This document shows, in pieces, positions 26,104 through 35,601 of a stretch of DNA of 50,966 nucleotides. The stretch comes from a virus. The notes under the pieces are model-generated. The model had not been told where the DNA came from. It worked only from the letters and a program-made list of their open reading frames with translations, and ran no database searches. The translations under genes and the position numbers were made by a program. Numbering within the stretch: the stretch's first letter is position 1; every line of letters starts with the position of its first letter. The stretch spans positions 1-50,966 of IMG/VR virus record IMGVR_UViG_3300046817_000857; one strand, 5' to 3'.

Positions 26104-26708
26104 TGTGTTCTCCTTAGAGTAAGCAGGGCTAAAAGGCCAGCGGCGAAGAGTGGGAGCGCTGGAGGCAACGGGGTGACTGTCGGAGGATCGACTGCTGTGC
26201 CGGTCAGATCGGTGAATTTATTCTCCCAGCTATAGTAGATATCGTAGTCGGTCCAATTATCCAGGAGGCCATTTCCAAGGGCGCCGCCCCCGACCGAGAA
26301 CTGCAATTCGTTGTATTCGAACAAGAAGAAAAAACTCCAACTCTGCCCGTCCTGGGAAAGATTCCAAATGTGTCCTCCGGGAGTAGTAGCACTATTAAAA
26401 TTGGTGATGAGCGCCTCGGGGCCGGGAATGGTATAGTTCGAAGTGTCGACGGTGAGATTGTAGGCCGTAAGCACGCCGTCCACGACGTCGACTGTGCCGG
26501 TCAGTGATTCGGTCACGCTGGAAACCGTGCTGGGGGCACAACCGCTGGGAAGGCTACTGCATTGCGGATTGGGGGAATAGAAGTAATTCTCAAGATTCGC
26601 ATCGTAGAACTTGGTATGAAACACCCCGTCGATGTTCCAGGTCGCGGCATTTGCCTGTTCAAGGGACAGAAACAAAAAACAAGCTATTACAAGATTTCGA
26701 TAGGTCAT
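26085..26708 (-). CDS. Secreted protein with VPLPA/PEP-CTERM-like sorting tail
   Basis: A 207-residue protein. An N-terminal Sec signal (MTYRNLVIACFLFLSLEQAN) is followed by a Thr/Ser/Asn-rich beta domain. It ends with TPLPPALPLFAAGLLALLTL followed by RR: a Pro-Leu-Pro motif, a membrane helix and a basic anchor. That tripartite tail is the exosortase recognition signal of VPLPA-CTERM proteins. The start at 26708 is fixed by an ATGA overlap with the beta-helix gene. It looks like a host-type surface protein carried as a phage gene. How it would be sorted after infection is inference. Confidence 0.78.
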   Translation of the reverse strand: MTYRNLVIACFLFLSLEQANAATWNIDGVFHTKFYDANLENYFYSPNPQCSSLPSGCAPSTVSSVTESLTGTVDVVDGVLTAYNLTVDTSNYTIPGPEALITNFNSATTPGGHIWNLSQDGQSWSFFFLFEYNELQFSVGGGALGNGLLDNWTDYDIYYSWENKFTDLTGTAVDPPTVTPLPPALPLFAAGLLALLTLRRTQWLVGN

Positions 26709-29700
26709 GGGGTCATTCCAAAGCCGTGCCGGATGTAGGGATTGATGCCGTTGTTCGCAGTCAGAGCCGGGTCCCAGTTCCACCTTGCGTTGTTGAGCGC
26801 GGCTGTCATGTAGCCGTCGATCGTTGCCGTCAGCCCGAGCGATGCAGCGTAGGTTTCCGCCGTTCTTTCAGGATTTGGATAAATCGTTGTTGGAGAGCAA
26901 GTGTACGAATACATCGTTGTACTCGAAGCCGTTTGATTTGGTGAAACCTGCCAACTCGTACCGGACCCTCCTGTGATCGTGGTGTTTGCGGTAACGCCAG
27001 GACCGGCGAGATTCTGTCCAATCGCGATGGGGCCGTTTATCAATCCGCTTGTTGCAAGATTATTGGGTGCAGTTATTACTCCGGTGAATTGCGCTCCAGT
27101 ACAGAACGTATTGGGAGTCCAGATATTGGCTGCACCACTGCCGGGGATACCACCAGGAGAGTCGTTTGTTCCACCGCTATCTCCTGGGGAGGGCGCAACA
27201 GCGCCATCAGGCCAGTTGAAAATGACATTATCGGTGAAGCTTAAGTTATGCACACCATTGGTGTCTATGGTCGCAACAGTGAGTTGCCAGCCAGTCAAGT
27301 TTGCCACTGCGTCAACTCTTATTTGAAGTCCACTTGCGCCCCCAGGAGAAGCCGTCAGCACGTCATTAACAACATAATTCGTGCCGGTACTCACTATCCT
27401 ATAAAAGGTCATTCCGCCCGGCGTGGTTTCGGCACCGGGGTCTGACCCAGTGAGAAGAGACCATTTTATGTGATCAGTATCGGTGCCTGCAATGGCGGTC
27501 CATGTCCCATTGTAAGCAGATGGGGTTGCGCCGGTGACTGTGAACTTCTCCCCTACATGAACACCGTAGGTGAAATCGTTGAACCCAGTCGTCCCAGTAG
27601 CAGTGGCTTCGTAGAACCCAGTGCCACCATTAAGCGCCCTCGTAATTCCGGTGAAACTCTCAAGAGCGAACGCAGCGCGTGCTCCTGCCCCAGCCATGCT
27701 CCCACTAAAGTTAGTCAGTGCAACGCCGTCCACAGGACCGAAGTTCACATTGGCAGGAACGGCTGGGCAATACGGAGACGCGAATGTAGTGCCGTAATAT
27801 CCTGGAGTCCCGCCAGTCCCAGCAGCAGTAAGCGTGGTTCCTTCTGTGTTGATACTGGGATAACCTGAAACCGGCGTCAGCACATCTCCAACCAGAGAAG
27901 TTCCAGCAAGTTGTTCTGCCAGAATCACATCAGTGATGGAACCACTTGCGACCGTTATAGCAAACGTCGATAATGTACTGCTGTGCCCTCCAGTGAAAGT
28001 TCCTGTGCCACCAATACAGCTATAAATTCCTGCTGTCCCTCCAGTCCCCGGATTTGACGCGATTGCAGTAGACACTTTTCCATTGAAGCCGTCAGCTGCG
28101 GCGTACCATGAAAAGGGGCTGACAGAACCATCCAAGTTAGCAATTAGATTATTTGTGGCCACCACATCGTTGGAATTGTAAAATTGTATACCCTGAGGAG
28201 GAGTTCCATTCGGAGTAGAATAAAATGACATGATGACATTGTTTGTAGCAGTCGTATTGCTGTCCAAGGTTGGATCGCCCTCAAAATGACCAACATCAAA
28301 GCCGTAAGTTCCGGCATATGTAAAATTATTATCGATGGTGCCGCCGCCACGAAATTGAAAATCTTCCGATCCACTCCTAGCACTGGTATTTCCACGCCTA
28401 CTGCCACGAACGGCATTCCATTGAAGATAGGCGTTTCGCGATGTTGTATTGCCAACCGTCAGACTTGCATCATTGTATCCACATAGGTCCAGTACGTTCT
28501 CATCAACCTGAAATCCGGTAGACATGGGTCCGCCGCCGGGTGTCGTCAGACTGCCCCCGACTGGATTTATAAGGTCAGCATTGATACCAAGAGCGCGGTT
28601 TCCGTAGCAGTGGTCCGTTTGAGAGCGTCGAATAGTGATATCGTAATTTTGTGCAAAGTCAGCAATGTTTATGCCATCGGAGTACCATTCAGCACGGACG
28701 TCCTCAACCAAAATACCAATCTTTTGTCCGGGGATTGAAACGGCTGTAGTAGGATCGACCACGTTGCCGGAACCGACATACTCACCACTTCCGGGGTCAC
28801 GCTGCGCTGAGTAGAAATGCAGACCCATTAAAGCAATATAATTTCCCGCCCCCTGAATTTGGATTCCTGCGCGTGCTGAATATAGATGATCGTTTCCTGT
28901 ACCCTGCATAGCTGCGTATGCTGCCGTTGCGCTTGGGCTTTTAATAATGGGGCGAGCCCGCGCCCCTGACGGGAGGTCTGGAGATGTCGCTGGAACGGCC
29001 TCGTCATAGGCCCCAACAACTAACGGCTCTAGTTCAGAGGCACCCCCGAGAGGAAAATTGTCCGATCCGCCCGCGATGCTCCATCCTCTCTCTAATGACT
29101 GCCCGGTAAAGGTGTCTCCCATTCGCAGCAGGAGCCAGTCGGGTTTTCCAGAGCGCAGCGCAAACCCGTTTCCAGCCCCTGCCGTGTGCCAGTTACCAAT
29201 CGTGCCAAGGCCAGTGCCGTCGCCATTGAAGACGGACGAACTGCCCGTGTTGTTAGGGTCATATAATCCTGGTCCTGTGCCACCAACGCCCTTGGTAAGC
29301 GTCTTGACTGGGCCATGGATGCCGGGAGCAGCAGATGTATACGCCATAGTCATAGGGCCGGTACAGGAACCAGAGCAAGTCAATGTCCCACTCGCATCAG
29401 GCAACCCGGTGCGGCTGGTCATCTGCACGAGCTTCTGGCTTGTCACGCTCACTGCGACGGTAAAGGCCTTGCCGTTAGGGCTGGTGTAAGTGTCACCCGC
29501 CACTGGGCTGGTGTTGGAGCTTAGGACGAACTGCTCTGTCGTATTATCGTCCACGAATGTCGGGGTCGAGCCGTCACGAAGATCACTCCCCATCGAGTCG
29601 GAGACATAGATAATGTTGGTGAACGCAGCGCTGGGCAACGTGCCGTCGCTGGGACCGATAGCCGTCCAGCCAGACGCAGTGGTGGAGCCATAAGTGCCGA

Positions 29701-30100
29701 GAGCTAGCCCTGGGCCACCAGCAATGGTCACATTAATCGTGAAGTTCCCAGGCGTGACCGAGGGGGTAGTGCCGGACACCGATATAGTGATCGGAATAGT
29801 TGGGTGGGTCGCGTTAACGAGGTTGGTGTTGTTGGCAACGGTGACCACGCCAGTTGTCGAATTGATCTGAAAGACGCTGAGAGCGTCGGTCAGAGACCAC
29901 GATGGGGTGCCAGTGAAAGAACCAACAATCGAGGCCGACCCTAAGAACGTGCCGTTGGCCGACATCTCCACAATGAAGGTGTTGGAAAGCGCAATGGTGT
30001 TCGGTGGCGGCGGGGCGGTTCCGCTGCCATGAATCCATGCCACCGCAGGAAGAAGGCAGACATAGAGGGCTACAATCGAGACGAGGAACAGCCGTTTCAT
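26705..30100 (-). CDS. Signal-bearing giant beta-helix protein, 1131 aa
   Basis: It starts MKRLFLVSIVALYVCLLPAV, a Sec signal. A cadherin-like segment follows (ALSNTFIVEMSANGTFLGSA to about residue 130). A long parallel beta-helix region then has Asn/Gly-rich rungs (NYIALMGLHFYSAQ, NYDITIRRSQTDH, NNVIMSFYSTPNG). The late part is Gly/Thr-rich repeats. A carbohydrate-binding or lyase role at the cell surface or on the virion is likely. It begins by TGATG overlap with the SGNH esterase stop. Confidence 0.7.
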   Translation of the reverse strand: MKRLFLVSIVALYVCLLPAVAWIHGSGTAPPPPNTIALSNTFIVEMSANGTFLGSASIVGSFTGTPSWSLTDALSVFQINSTTGVVTVANNTNLVNATHPTIPITISVSGTTPSVTPGNFTINVTIAGGPGLALGTYGSTTASGWTAIGPSDGTLPSAAFTNIIYVSDSMGSDLRDGSTPTFVDDNTTEQFVLSSNTSPVAGDTYTSPNGKAFTVAVSVTSQKLVQMTSRTGLPDASGTLTCSGSCTGPMTMAYTSAAPGIHGPVKTLTKGVGGTGPGLYDPNNTGSSSVFNGDGTGLGTIGNWHTAGAGNGFALRSGKPDWLLLRMGDTFTGQSLERGWSIAGGSDNFPLGGASELEPLVVGAYDEAVPATSPDLPSGARARPIIKSPSATAAYAAMQGTGNDHLYSARAGIQIQGAGNYIALMGLHFYSAQRDPGSGEYVGSGNVVDPTTAVSIPGQKIGILVEDVRAEWYSDGINIADFAQNYDITIRRSQTDHCYGNRALGINADLINPVGGSLTTPGGGPMSTGFQVDENVLDLCGYNDASLTVGNTTSRNAYLQWNAVRGSRRGNTSARSGSEDFQFRGGGTIDNNFTYAGTYGFDVGHFEGDPTLDSNTTATNNVIMSFYSTPNGTPPQGIQFYNSNDVVATNNLIANLDGSVSPFSWYAAADGFNGKVSTAIASNPGTGGTAGIYSCIGGTGTFTGGHSSTLSTFAITVASGSITDVILAEQLAGTSLVGDVLTPVSGYPSINTEGTTLTAAGTGGTPGYYGTTFASPYCPAVPANVNFGPVDGVALTNFSGSMAGAGARAAFALESFTGITRALNGGTGFYEATATGTTGFNDFTYGVHVGEKFTVTGATPSAYNGTWTAIAGTDTDHIKWSLLTGSDPGAETTPGGMTFYRIVSTGTNYVVNDVLTASPGGASGLQIRVDAVANLTGWQLTVATIDTNGVHNLSFTDNVIFNWPDGAVAPSPGDSGGTNDSPGGIPGSGAANIWTPNTFCTGAQFTGVITAPNNLATSGLINGPIAIGQNLAGPGVTANTTITGGSGTSWQVSPNQTASSTTMYSYTCSPTTIYPNPERTAETYAASLGLTATIDGYMTAALNNARWNWDPALTANNGINPYIRHGFGMTP

Positions 30101-31362
30101 CAGTGTAGCCTCGATGTGTCGATGATACCGCTGGATTGGATCAGACCGTAACCACCAGGAGAGGGATGTACGCCATCGGCCGTGGAATAGAAATCGGTCC
30201 CATCGACAATCCAAAGCGAATTGTTCGTGCCAGTTCCGAGAATGCTGGACGTATTGTAGGAGCCGCCAGGAGGGCCTACGGTGGCGGCCAGCAAGTCGGT
30301 GTTGAATCCTGCAACACTGGTTTGGAACGCGGTCGTCATCTGATCGACCGTTGTCGTCCAATTATTGGCCATATCGGTTGTCCAAGGAATTATCGTAGTT
30401 TGGATGATTGTCTTGCTGCCGATCATGTTGGCAGTCAGGGTCGTGTACATAGTGGCCAAACTGGCTTCCATCACTGCAAGCGACTCACCATCGGCAGCGA
30501 AGTTGTTGTGGCCGTAGCCACTGATGGCGCTGGTGCAGTATTGCAGCTCTTTATCACGCTGGGTATGCCCAGCGTTGAAACGCGAGGAGGTATCATTGCT
30601 GATGCCCATGTTAACGTAGCCAAGAGTGGGTCCGACGGACCTAGCGAGTATTCCAACGTCGCCGGAAGTCCCGGAATATACATCGTGCGCGCCATCCACG
30701 ATGCTGTCACCGAGCAGGCAGACCGATGCCTGGGCATTAGGAACCTTTCCGACTATTGTCAGGGGGAACGACATGAACCCAACTGTAAGCGGGACCGTGC
30801 CGCAGTCCACCGTATGGTCGGCTATGCCGCTGACCCCAACATCGATCAGGTCTCCGGTCGCCCAGTCTCCTACTTCGTCGGAATAAATGAGGCCAGAGGC
30901 GTTGGTGAGATACTCCCCAACGAAGAACTTCGTATTTGTTGGGATGGTTATATTTATGGGATCGGACAGGACATCGGTTCCCTTGGCCACGGTAACCGAG
31001 GACATTCCGGAGAACGTCAGCGGGTGGCACACTCCGACTGGGTACTCGACATCGCCCTTGATAACGCAATCGGAGCCAGGAGCCGACTCGACATCGGTGG
31101 AGATGAATACATACCAGCAGCCGAAGCGGACTTGAAGGCTAGTTACTGCGGTGCGGGTGTAGTGAAACGACCGAGCCATCATTTGGTTGTTTGAGGTGTC
31201 GTATGATGCCAGGAGTTTGCCCCGGGTGGCGACCAGGCCTGTGTAGTTGATGGCGCCAGCGTTGAAGATATTGAAGACCTGAGCATAGGCCATCCCGGAA
31301 ACGAGGACGATCAATGCGGCGATAGATATTAGACGACGGTACCGTACTCGCAGGTCGATCAT
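30100..31362 (-). CDS. Secreted SGNH/GDSL esterase
   Basis: A 420-residue protein with a signal peptide (LISIAALIVLVSGMAYAQ, cleavage near 28). SGNH blocks are visible: LLGDSIVDG with Ser220 (block I), NMGISND with Gly253 (block II), GYGHNN with Asn286/287 (block III) and DGVHP with Asp396 and His399 (block V). The N-terminal 200 residues form a beta domain. It probably deacetylates a surface polysaccharide or other acyl substrate. The start is fixed by a TGATG overlap at 31362. Neighbours are a concanavalin-like protein and a beta-helix protein. Confidence 0.82.
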   Translation of the reverse strand: MIDLRVRYRRLISIAALIVLVSGMAYAQVFNIFNAGAINYTGLVATRGKLLASYDTSNNQMMARSFHYTRTAVTSLQVRFGCWYVFISTDVESAPGSDCVIKGDVEYPVGVCHPLTFSGMSSVTVAKGTDVLSDPINITIPTNTKFFVGEYLTNASGLIYSDEVGDWATGDLIDVGVSGIADHTVDCGTVPLTVGFMSFPLTIVGKVPNAQASVCLLGDSIVDGAHDVYSGTSGDVGILARSVGPTLGYVNMGISNDTSSRFNAGHTQRDKELQYCTSAISGYGHNNFAADGESLAVMEASLATMYTTLTANMIGSKTIIQTTIIPWTTDMANNWTTTVDQMTTAFQTSVAGFNTDLLAATVGPPGGSYNTSSILGTGTNNSLWIVDGTDFYSTADGVHPSPGGYGLIQSSGIIDTSRLH

Positions 31363-32270
31363 CAGAAACCCCAGAAGGTATGTGCGTTCGCACTCAGCGT
31401 GTCCATAGTGCTTGAGCTTGGCCCGTCGTTCCAAGCACCTACTTCCACAACAGACCCATTCAAAAAGCTGCTTGCGCCCCCAAGCTGGAATTGCGTCGTG
31501 AGAGTGCCGTTGCCGCAGTCTACGATGTTGGGAGCGGTGCTGTTGATGTGGATGTCTGACGAGGTGCTGTTCCCGAGGACTGACAGAGAACCCCAATTCC
31601 CGTCTAGCCCGCTACCGGAAGCTAACTGATCGAAGCTACCGAAGACACAAAACACTTCATTGGCCGCACCACTCAAATTAACCCCCACCGAAGGACCGAG
31701 GTCCTGCCGCGCAGCTGTAAATGTGTGGTTGAAAACATAGTTAAAGACATATGGCTGAGAGGGACCTGTAAAACTTAACGGAGACTGATAGACGGCGCTT
31801 GTGCCATTGAAGGTGAGACATGGACTAGATGTCAGCCCCGAGCAGCTGACTGTTAGAGTAGCTCTGCTGGCTATCGTGTTCTGGACAAGATCGCAAGAAC
31901 CAGTACAGTTTCCACCCGCTGTCTGGTCGTAGATTTTCTTGACCGTGCAAACGACTATGGAGCAGTCTGAACCACCAATCGTAGTAATGACAAGAGCGCC
32001 GGTTGTCGCATCGCTAATCATGTCTGCGCATGCGACGTCGGCTACGTTGCAGACATTGATGGCTGCGTTGCCTCGCGTTGCTGAACTAAAGGCGCGCAAA
32101 CCACTCCATGCCAACGGGGTTGTAATCCCAAGATCACCGGGACCGATATAGCTGCCGCCACCGCCTCCACCGGGAGCGCCTTTCCCCGCACCTGTCATGG
32201 GGACTTGCGCCTGTGCAAGACAGAAGAGCCCAAGACAGAACAGGGTTATGGATACGATGCGATAGATCAT
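31362..32270 (-). CDS. Secreted concanavalin/GH54-like sugar-binding protein
   Basis: A 302-residue protein with a signal (MIYRIVSITLFCLGLFCLAQ), a Gly run and a domain with CSIVVCTVKKIYDQTAGGN and PCLTFNGTSAVY. This resembles the N-terminal part of GH54 arabinofuranosidase B and LamG-type folds (the VxxIYDQ motif). Paired Cys in CTGSCDL are consistent with disulphides in the periplasm or outside. No catalytic pair was assigned, so binding is safer than hydrolysis. Confidence 0.65.
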   Translation of the reverse strand: MIYRIVSITLFCLGLFCLAQAQVPMTGAGKGAPGGGGGGSYIGPGDLGITTPLAWSGLRAFSSATRGNAAINVCNVADVACADMISDATTGALVITTIGGSDCSIVVCTVKKIYDQTAGGNCTGSCDLVQNTIASRATLTVSCSGLTSSPCLTFNGTSAVYQSPLSFTGPSQPYVFNYVFNHTFTAARQDLGPSVGVNLSGAANEVFCVFGSFDQLASGSGLDGNWGSLSVLGNSTSSDIHINSTAPNIVDCGNGTLTTQFQLGGASSFLNGSVVEVGAWNDGPSSSTMDTLSANAHTFWGF

Positions 32271-33949
32271 GGCACTCTTTGAACGTATGTGATGTTGCCG
32301 GACAGATCGCCCGAACCAGACTGGAACAGGCAGAGATCGTGGGCTGCTGTGTTCGTCAGAGCTATAGTCCCAGCTCCACTGCCTTGGGTTTCACCACCGT
32401 TCGCAGCAAGGGAAAGTCCGTGTGTTGCGGTGGTGGCGCCGATGACTGCTTCGGCGGCGGTATCGCACTCGGTTGATGCCTTAGTGCCATCTGCGATCGA
32501 CCATATCGTGGCGGCCGAAGCGATCAGATGGAGGGAGCAGATGTAAATCTTCTGAGAGCTAGCAAGTGACACGAGCTTGATTGTCGTAGTTCCGGTCATG
32601 GATATTGGAACATTGGTCTTGGCCGCGAACATGCAGGGATCGGCGGCGGTCTGATTATTGGCGAGCACGACCGGGGAGCTAGCCGACATCGCGGCTTGGC
32701 CATTGCTGTTCGCGTTGGTCACCGACACGCCGTTGGTGGTACCAGGGGTGGTCTGGTCGATGCGGACGTTGCCAATGATATTCGTACCAGCGGGAATGGG
32801 CCCGGTGATGGCGGAATAGAGAGCATTGCCGGTTGTGTCAACATCGATGATCTGGGCGCGCTTGGTGGTGAGACGCGCAGTGCCTTCCTGTCCGGTGGTG
32901 AGCGTAGCAGAATCATTAAACACGCCACCACTGGGGACAAAGACAGACATCCCAGCAGTCCACGCTGCCGCATCCACCACGCTGACGCCGGAGCCAGAGC
33001 AATTGCCACAGGTGACCGCAAGCTCGTTGCTCGAGTTGACGTTGGCGCCACGGGCGTTGCCAGCAGCATCGCGGATGATTCCGTAGGCGCCCTTAGTGGT
33101 GCCAGAGGCGCGGTCCCAGGTGGTGCCGTTGAACAGCCAAGAGGCCACGGCGCCGGTGTTGTTGCCGTTAACGCCATCGGCCAGCGCTAAAGCGGACAGC
33201 CAGTTCTGCGTGTTGGTACCATCGCTCATGGCAACTCGGACGGGATTGCCGACAAGCGCGGCACCAGTGGCGCCAGGGCCAACGACCTGCGCGTTGAGAT
33301 TGGATGCCGTGGCCTGCGTGACGGCCGTGGTCGAGCCAGTGTCAATAACAGCGTGGAGATTGGAGCCAGTGGCTTGGCCTACGACCCAAGGGGAGGTGCC
33401 TTGTGTCACAGAACCACCTCCGCCGCCTCCTCCACCTCCACCAGAGCCAGTGGCGATGCCCGAGCCACCAACCATATTGACGGTCGTGGTCGAGGTCGAG
33501 GTGATACAGGAGAGTTGGGTATTGGCACCGACGGTAAAAGCGAACCAGCTATTGGGAGGAATAAGCTGGTCCGAGGTTGTTGCTGATGCGCCTAGTTTAC
33601 AGTAGGCGCCATTGGTCGCGCCGACATTCGAAGCAACGACAACGGTACCGGAAGGGAGGGTACCAGTAGCGCTGACGGTGCTAACGGAGATCGGCGTTCC
33701 GGTAGACTGAACGGTGGGAAAGCCGGAGATGGTTGCGGTGGCCGAGACGGTTGCGTTAACGCAAAGGGCACCAGTTTCATCCATCGTGCCGAAGCCCTGC
33801 GTGGCAGCGAGGGATTGTGCTGCGCAGGTAGGGACAACGACGAAGCCACCAACAGTTACGCCCGCAGGTGGGGGCATGGTGAAGTTCTGAGCCTGGGCTG
33901 GCGCTAGGCCCAGGAGCGCGGAGAATAGCGCCAGCCAAAGCTTTTGCAT
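32267..33949 (-). CDS. Signal-bearing fibre-like protein, 560 aa
   Basis: It begins MQKLWLALFSALLGLAPAQA. The body is Thr/Gly/Ala-rich beta repeats with a Gly run near 180 and repeated pieces of the type QATGSNLHAVIDTGST and QATASNLNAQVVG. This is typical of phage fibre and decoration proteins. Cys are sparse and paired (CGNCSG). It is ATGA-coupled to the concanavalin-like gene. Whether it is in the virion or exported is not decidable from sequence. Confidence 0.65.
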   Translation of the reverse strand: MQKLWLALFSALLGLAPAQAQNFTMPPPAGVTVGGFVVVPTCAAQSLAATQGFGTMDETGALCVNATVSATATISGFPTVQSTGTPISVSTVSATGTLPSGTVVVASNVGATNGAYCKLGASATTSDQLIPPNSWFAFTVGANTQLSCITSTSTTTVNMVGGSGIATGSGGGGGGGGGGSVTQGTSPWVVGQATGSNLHAVIDTGSTTAVTQATASNLNAQVVGPGATGAALVGNPVRVAMSDGTNTQNWLSALALADGVNGNNTGAVASWLFNGTTWDRASGTTKGAYGIIRDAAGNARGANVNSSNELAVTCGNCSGSGVSVVDAAAWTAGMSVFVPSGGVFNDSATLTTGQEGTARLTTKRAQIIDVDTTGNALYSAITGPIPAGTNIIGNVRIDQTTPGTTNGVSVTNANSNGQAAMSASSPVVLANNQTAADPCMFAAKTNVPISMTGTTTIKLVSLASSQKIYICSLHLIASAATIWSIADGTKASTECDTAAEAVIGATTATHGLSLAANGGETQGSGAGTIALTNTAAHDLCLFQSGSGDLSGNITYVQRVP

Positions 33950-33958
33950 TTGAGTCTC

Positions 33959-34411
33959 CTAGCTCGAGCTAACGCACATATAGGCGATGGTGTTGTTAGC
34001 GGTCGAGGTTTGGGTGATGGTTAGGGTGGTAGTGGCAGTGGCATAGGAGAGGGCCGCAAGGATTGCGGACTTCGGGGTCAGGAGACAGACCGGAGCGGTG
34101 ACGAAGGGCGTGCCAAAAGTGAGTACGCAAGAGGTGGTGGCGGAGGTGCCAACGGTGATGACACCAGCGAAGTCGGTGCCGACAACAGAAGGGGAGGTCG
34201 TACCGCAGTTGGCTGCCGCCACCGTCGGGGGTGGCCCACCTCGGGTTGTAGTGAGGAGGTGGTTAGGGAGGTAGATGTTATTAGAGGTGTCGTAGCCGAT
34301 AAGACCGGTTGGGTCCTGAGAGAGTTGGACTGCTTTGTTGATGTTCTGGGCATAGGTGAGGGCCAGACCAAGAGCCAGGATCACAGCCGAGGGGAGAAAG
34401 AGATTCTTCAT
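33959..34411 (-). CDS. Signal-bearing small protein, 150 aa
   Basis: The signal segment MKNLFLPSAVILALGLALTY is followed by a beta-rich domain with paired Cys (TTSCVLTFG, APVCLLTPK) and a C-terminal TTTLTITQTSTANNTIAYMC. The pattern resembles the distal domain of phage fibre proteins. ATGA coupling joins it to the next gene upstream. Function unknown. Confidence 0.62.
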   Translation of the reverse strand: MKNLFLPSAVILALGLALTYAQNINKAVQLSQDPTGLIGYDTSNNIYLPNHLLTTTRGGPPPTVAAANCGTTSPSVVGTDFAGVITVGTSATTSCVLTFGTPFVTAPVCLLTPKSAILAALSYATATTTLTITQTSTANNTIAYMCVSSS

Positions 34412-35052
34412 TGTGGTGCCTCCGTCCAGCGGAATGTTACGTTGAGAAGAGCAGTGGGTGAAGTGGCGTTGAGGTTCACGCAGATCTGCTGCGCTGCACC
34501 ACGTAGAGTTGGGGCTTCCGAGAAGGTCCGTTCGGCATAGTCGAACAGGACGTAGGGGGTTACCGCCGCACCAACGGTGGTTGCGACCAAGCCAAGGTTG
34601 GCACTGCTGATAATGCCGGGGGCAGAGTCAGGGATGGTAGGGTTGGCCGTGTAGGAGACGAGGGTTGCGGTGGAGGTTGGGTTGGTACTGTCCAAAGCGT
34701 AGGCTACAGGGAGGACAGCGTTGGTGCCGGGGGTGCCACCGGTATCGGCGGAGGCGTTCTTCTTGATCAGCACAGGGATGGAGATAGCTGTGCCGGAGCC
34801 GCTGACGCGGACCGATTGAACACGGATCACACGAGTAGCAGAGCCTGCGATACAGGCGATGTCAGTGGCAGAAGCAGCAGGGATGATACCTACGCCGGTA
34901 GCAGCGTAGGTAGCGACGGAGGGTTCCTGAACACAGGTGACGCCGACTTGTGGGACGTTGTTAACGCCACCAACGCCAACGCAGGAGACCTGAGCTTGGG
35001 CCGCCCCCGCAAACGCGAGGGAAGCAACAAGGGCAAGGAGAAGTTTCTTCAT
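34408..35052 (-). CDS. Signal-bearing protein, 214 aa
   Basis: I chose ATG 35052 (MKKLLLALVASLAFAGAAQA) because it gives a textbook Sec signal and follows the cement gene stop after one base (TAACATG). The mature part is a Val/Thr/Ala-rich beta protein with Cys pairs near its start (SCVGVGG, GVTCVQE). It resembles head-fibre proteins found after cement genes. It is the first of the signal-bearing series in the operon. Confidence 0.65.
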   Translation of the reverse strand: MKKLLLALVASLAFAGAAQAQVSCVGVGGVNNVPQVGVTCVQEPSVATYAATGVGIIPAASATDIACIAGSATRVIRVQSVRVSGSGTAISIPVLIKKNASADTGGTPGTNAVLPVAYALDSTNPTSTATLVSYTANPTIPDSAPGIISSANLGLVATTVGAAVTPYVLFDYAERTFSEAPTLRGAAQQICVNLNATSPTALLNVTFRWTEAPQ

Positions 35053-35053
35053 G

Positions 35054-35587
35054 TTAGTTCGCCACCGTGATACCAGCAGGGTAGCCGCCGAGGACCGCGT
35101 TCTTGGTGGATTGGTACATTTGATCGTGACGGTCAAGGACGATGTAGGCTGCGATGGTCGGGTTGCAGGTGGAGACGGTGGTGTAGACCAGCTTAAGGAA
35201 GCGCGGGACGGCAACGCCAGCGGGTGGACGAGGCATATCCATGTCCATCAGGCGAGCGCCAACGACAAGCTGGGCGGTGGTATAGGCTGGGGAAACCCAC
35301 CAGACGGAGAAGGTGGAGGGGACGCCAGCGGCAGTGTCGATGGCGCCCTCGAGGGTGACAGTCATCGAGGTGCCAGTGGTGGCAGCGGTGATGACCTGGA
35401 CCAGGAGCTTGAGGGCTGGATCGTCGCCGATGCCGATATCGCGAGCTTGGCCTACGCCAAGGATAGTCGCGGAGGTGGTTGGCAAACCAAGGTTGCCAAG
35501 GTCGATGATGTTTGCGGAGTCTTGGGTGGTGCCTGACGCCGTGATGAGAGACCCGGTGTCGAAGGCAAGGAGTGCGTCGAGGATCAT
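35054..35587 (-). CDS. Bbp16-like capsid cement protein
   Basis: A 177-residue protein starting MILDALLAFDTG, then NIIDLGN and ARDIGIGDDPALKLLVQV, the layout of the Bordetella phage BPP-1 Bbp16 cement/decoration family. It directly follows the major capsid gene, as in that phage. It probably stabilises the expanded capsid. A GGGAGG ribosome binding site precedes the start. Confidence 0.8.
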   Translation of the reverse strand: MILDALLAFDTGSLITASGTTQDSANIIDLGNLGLPTTSATILGVGQARDIGIGDDPALKLLVQVITAATTGTSMTVTLEGAIDTAAGVPSTFSVWWVSPAYTTAQLVVGARLMDMDMPRPPAGVAVPRFLKLVYTTVSTCNPTIAAYIVLDRHDQMYQSTKNAVLGGYPAGITVAN

Positions 35588-35601
35588 GGTACATGCCTCC
35601 C

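Noticed and set aside
30136-31194. 352-codon open frame on the plus strand
   Set aside because: Antisense to the SGNH esterase with all catalytic blocks in the minus strand; no ribosome binding site or domain.
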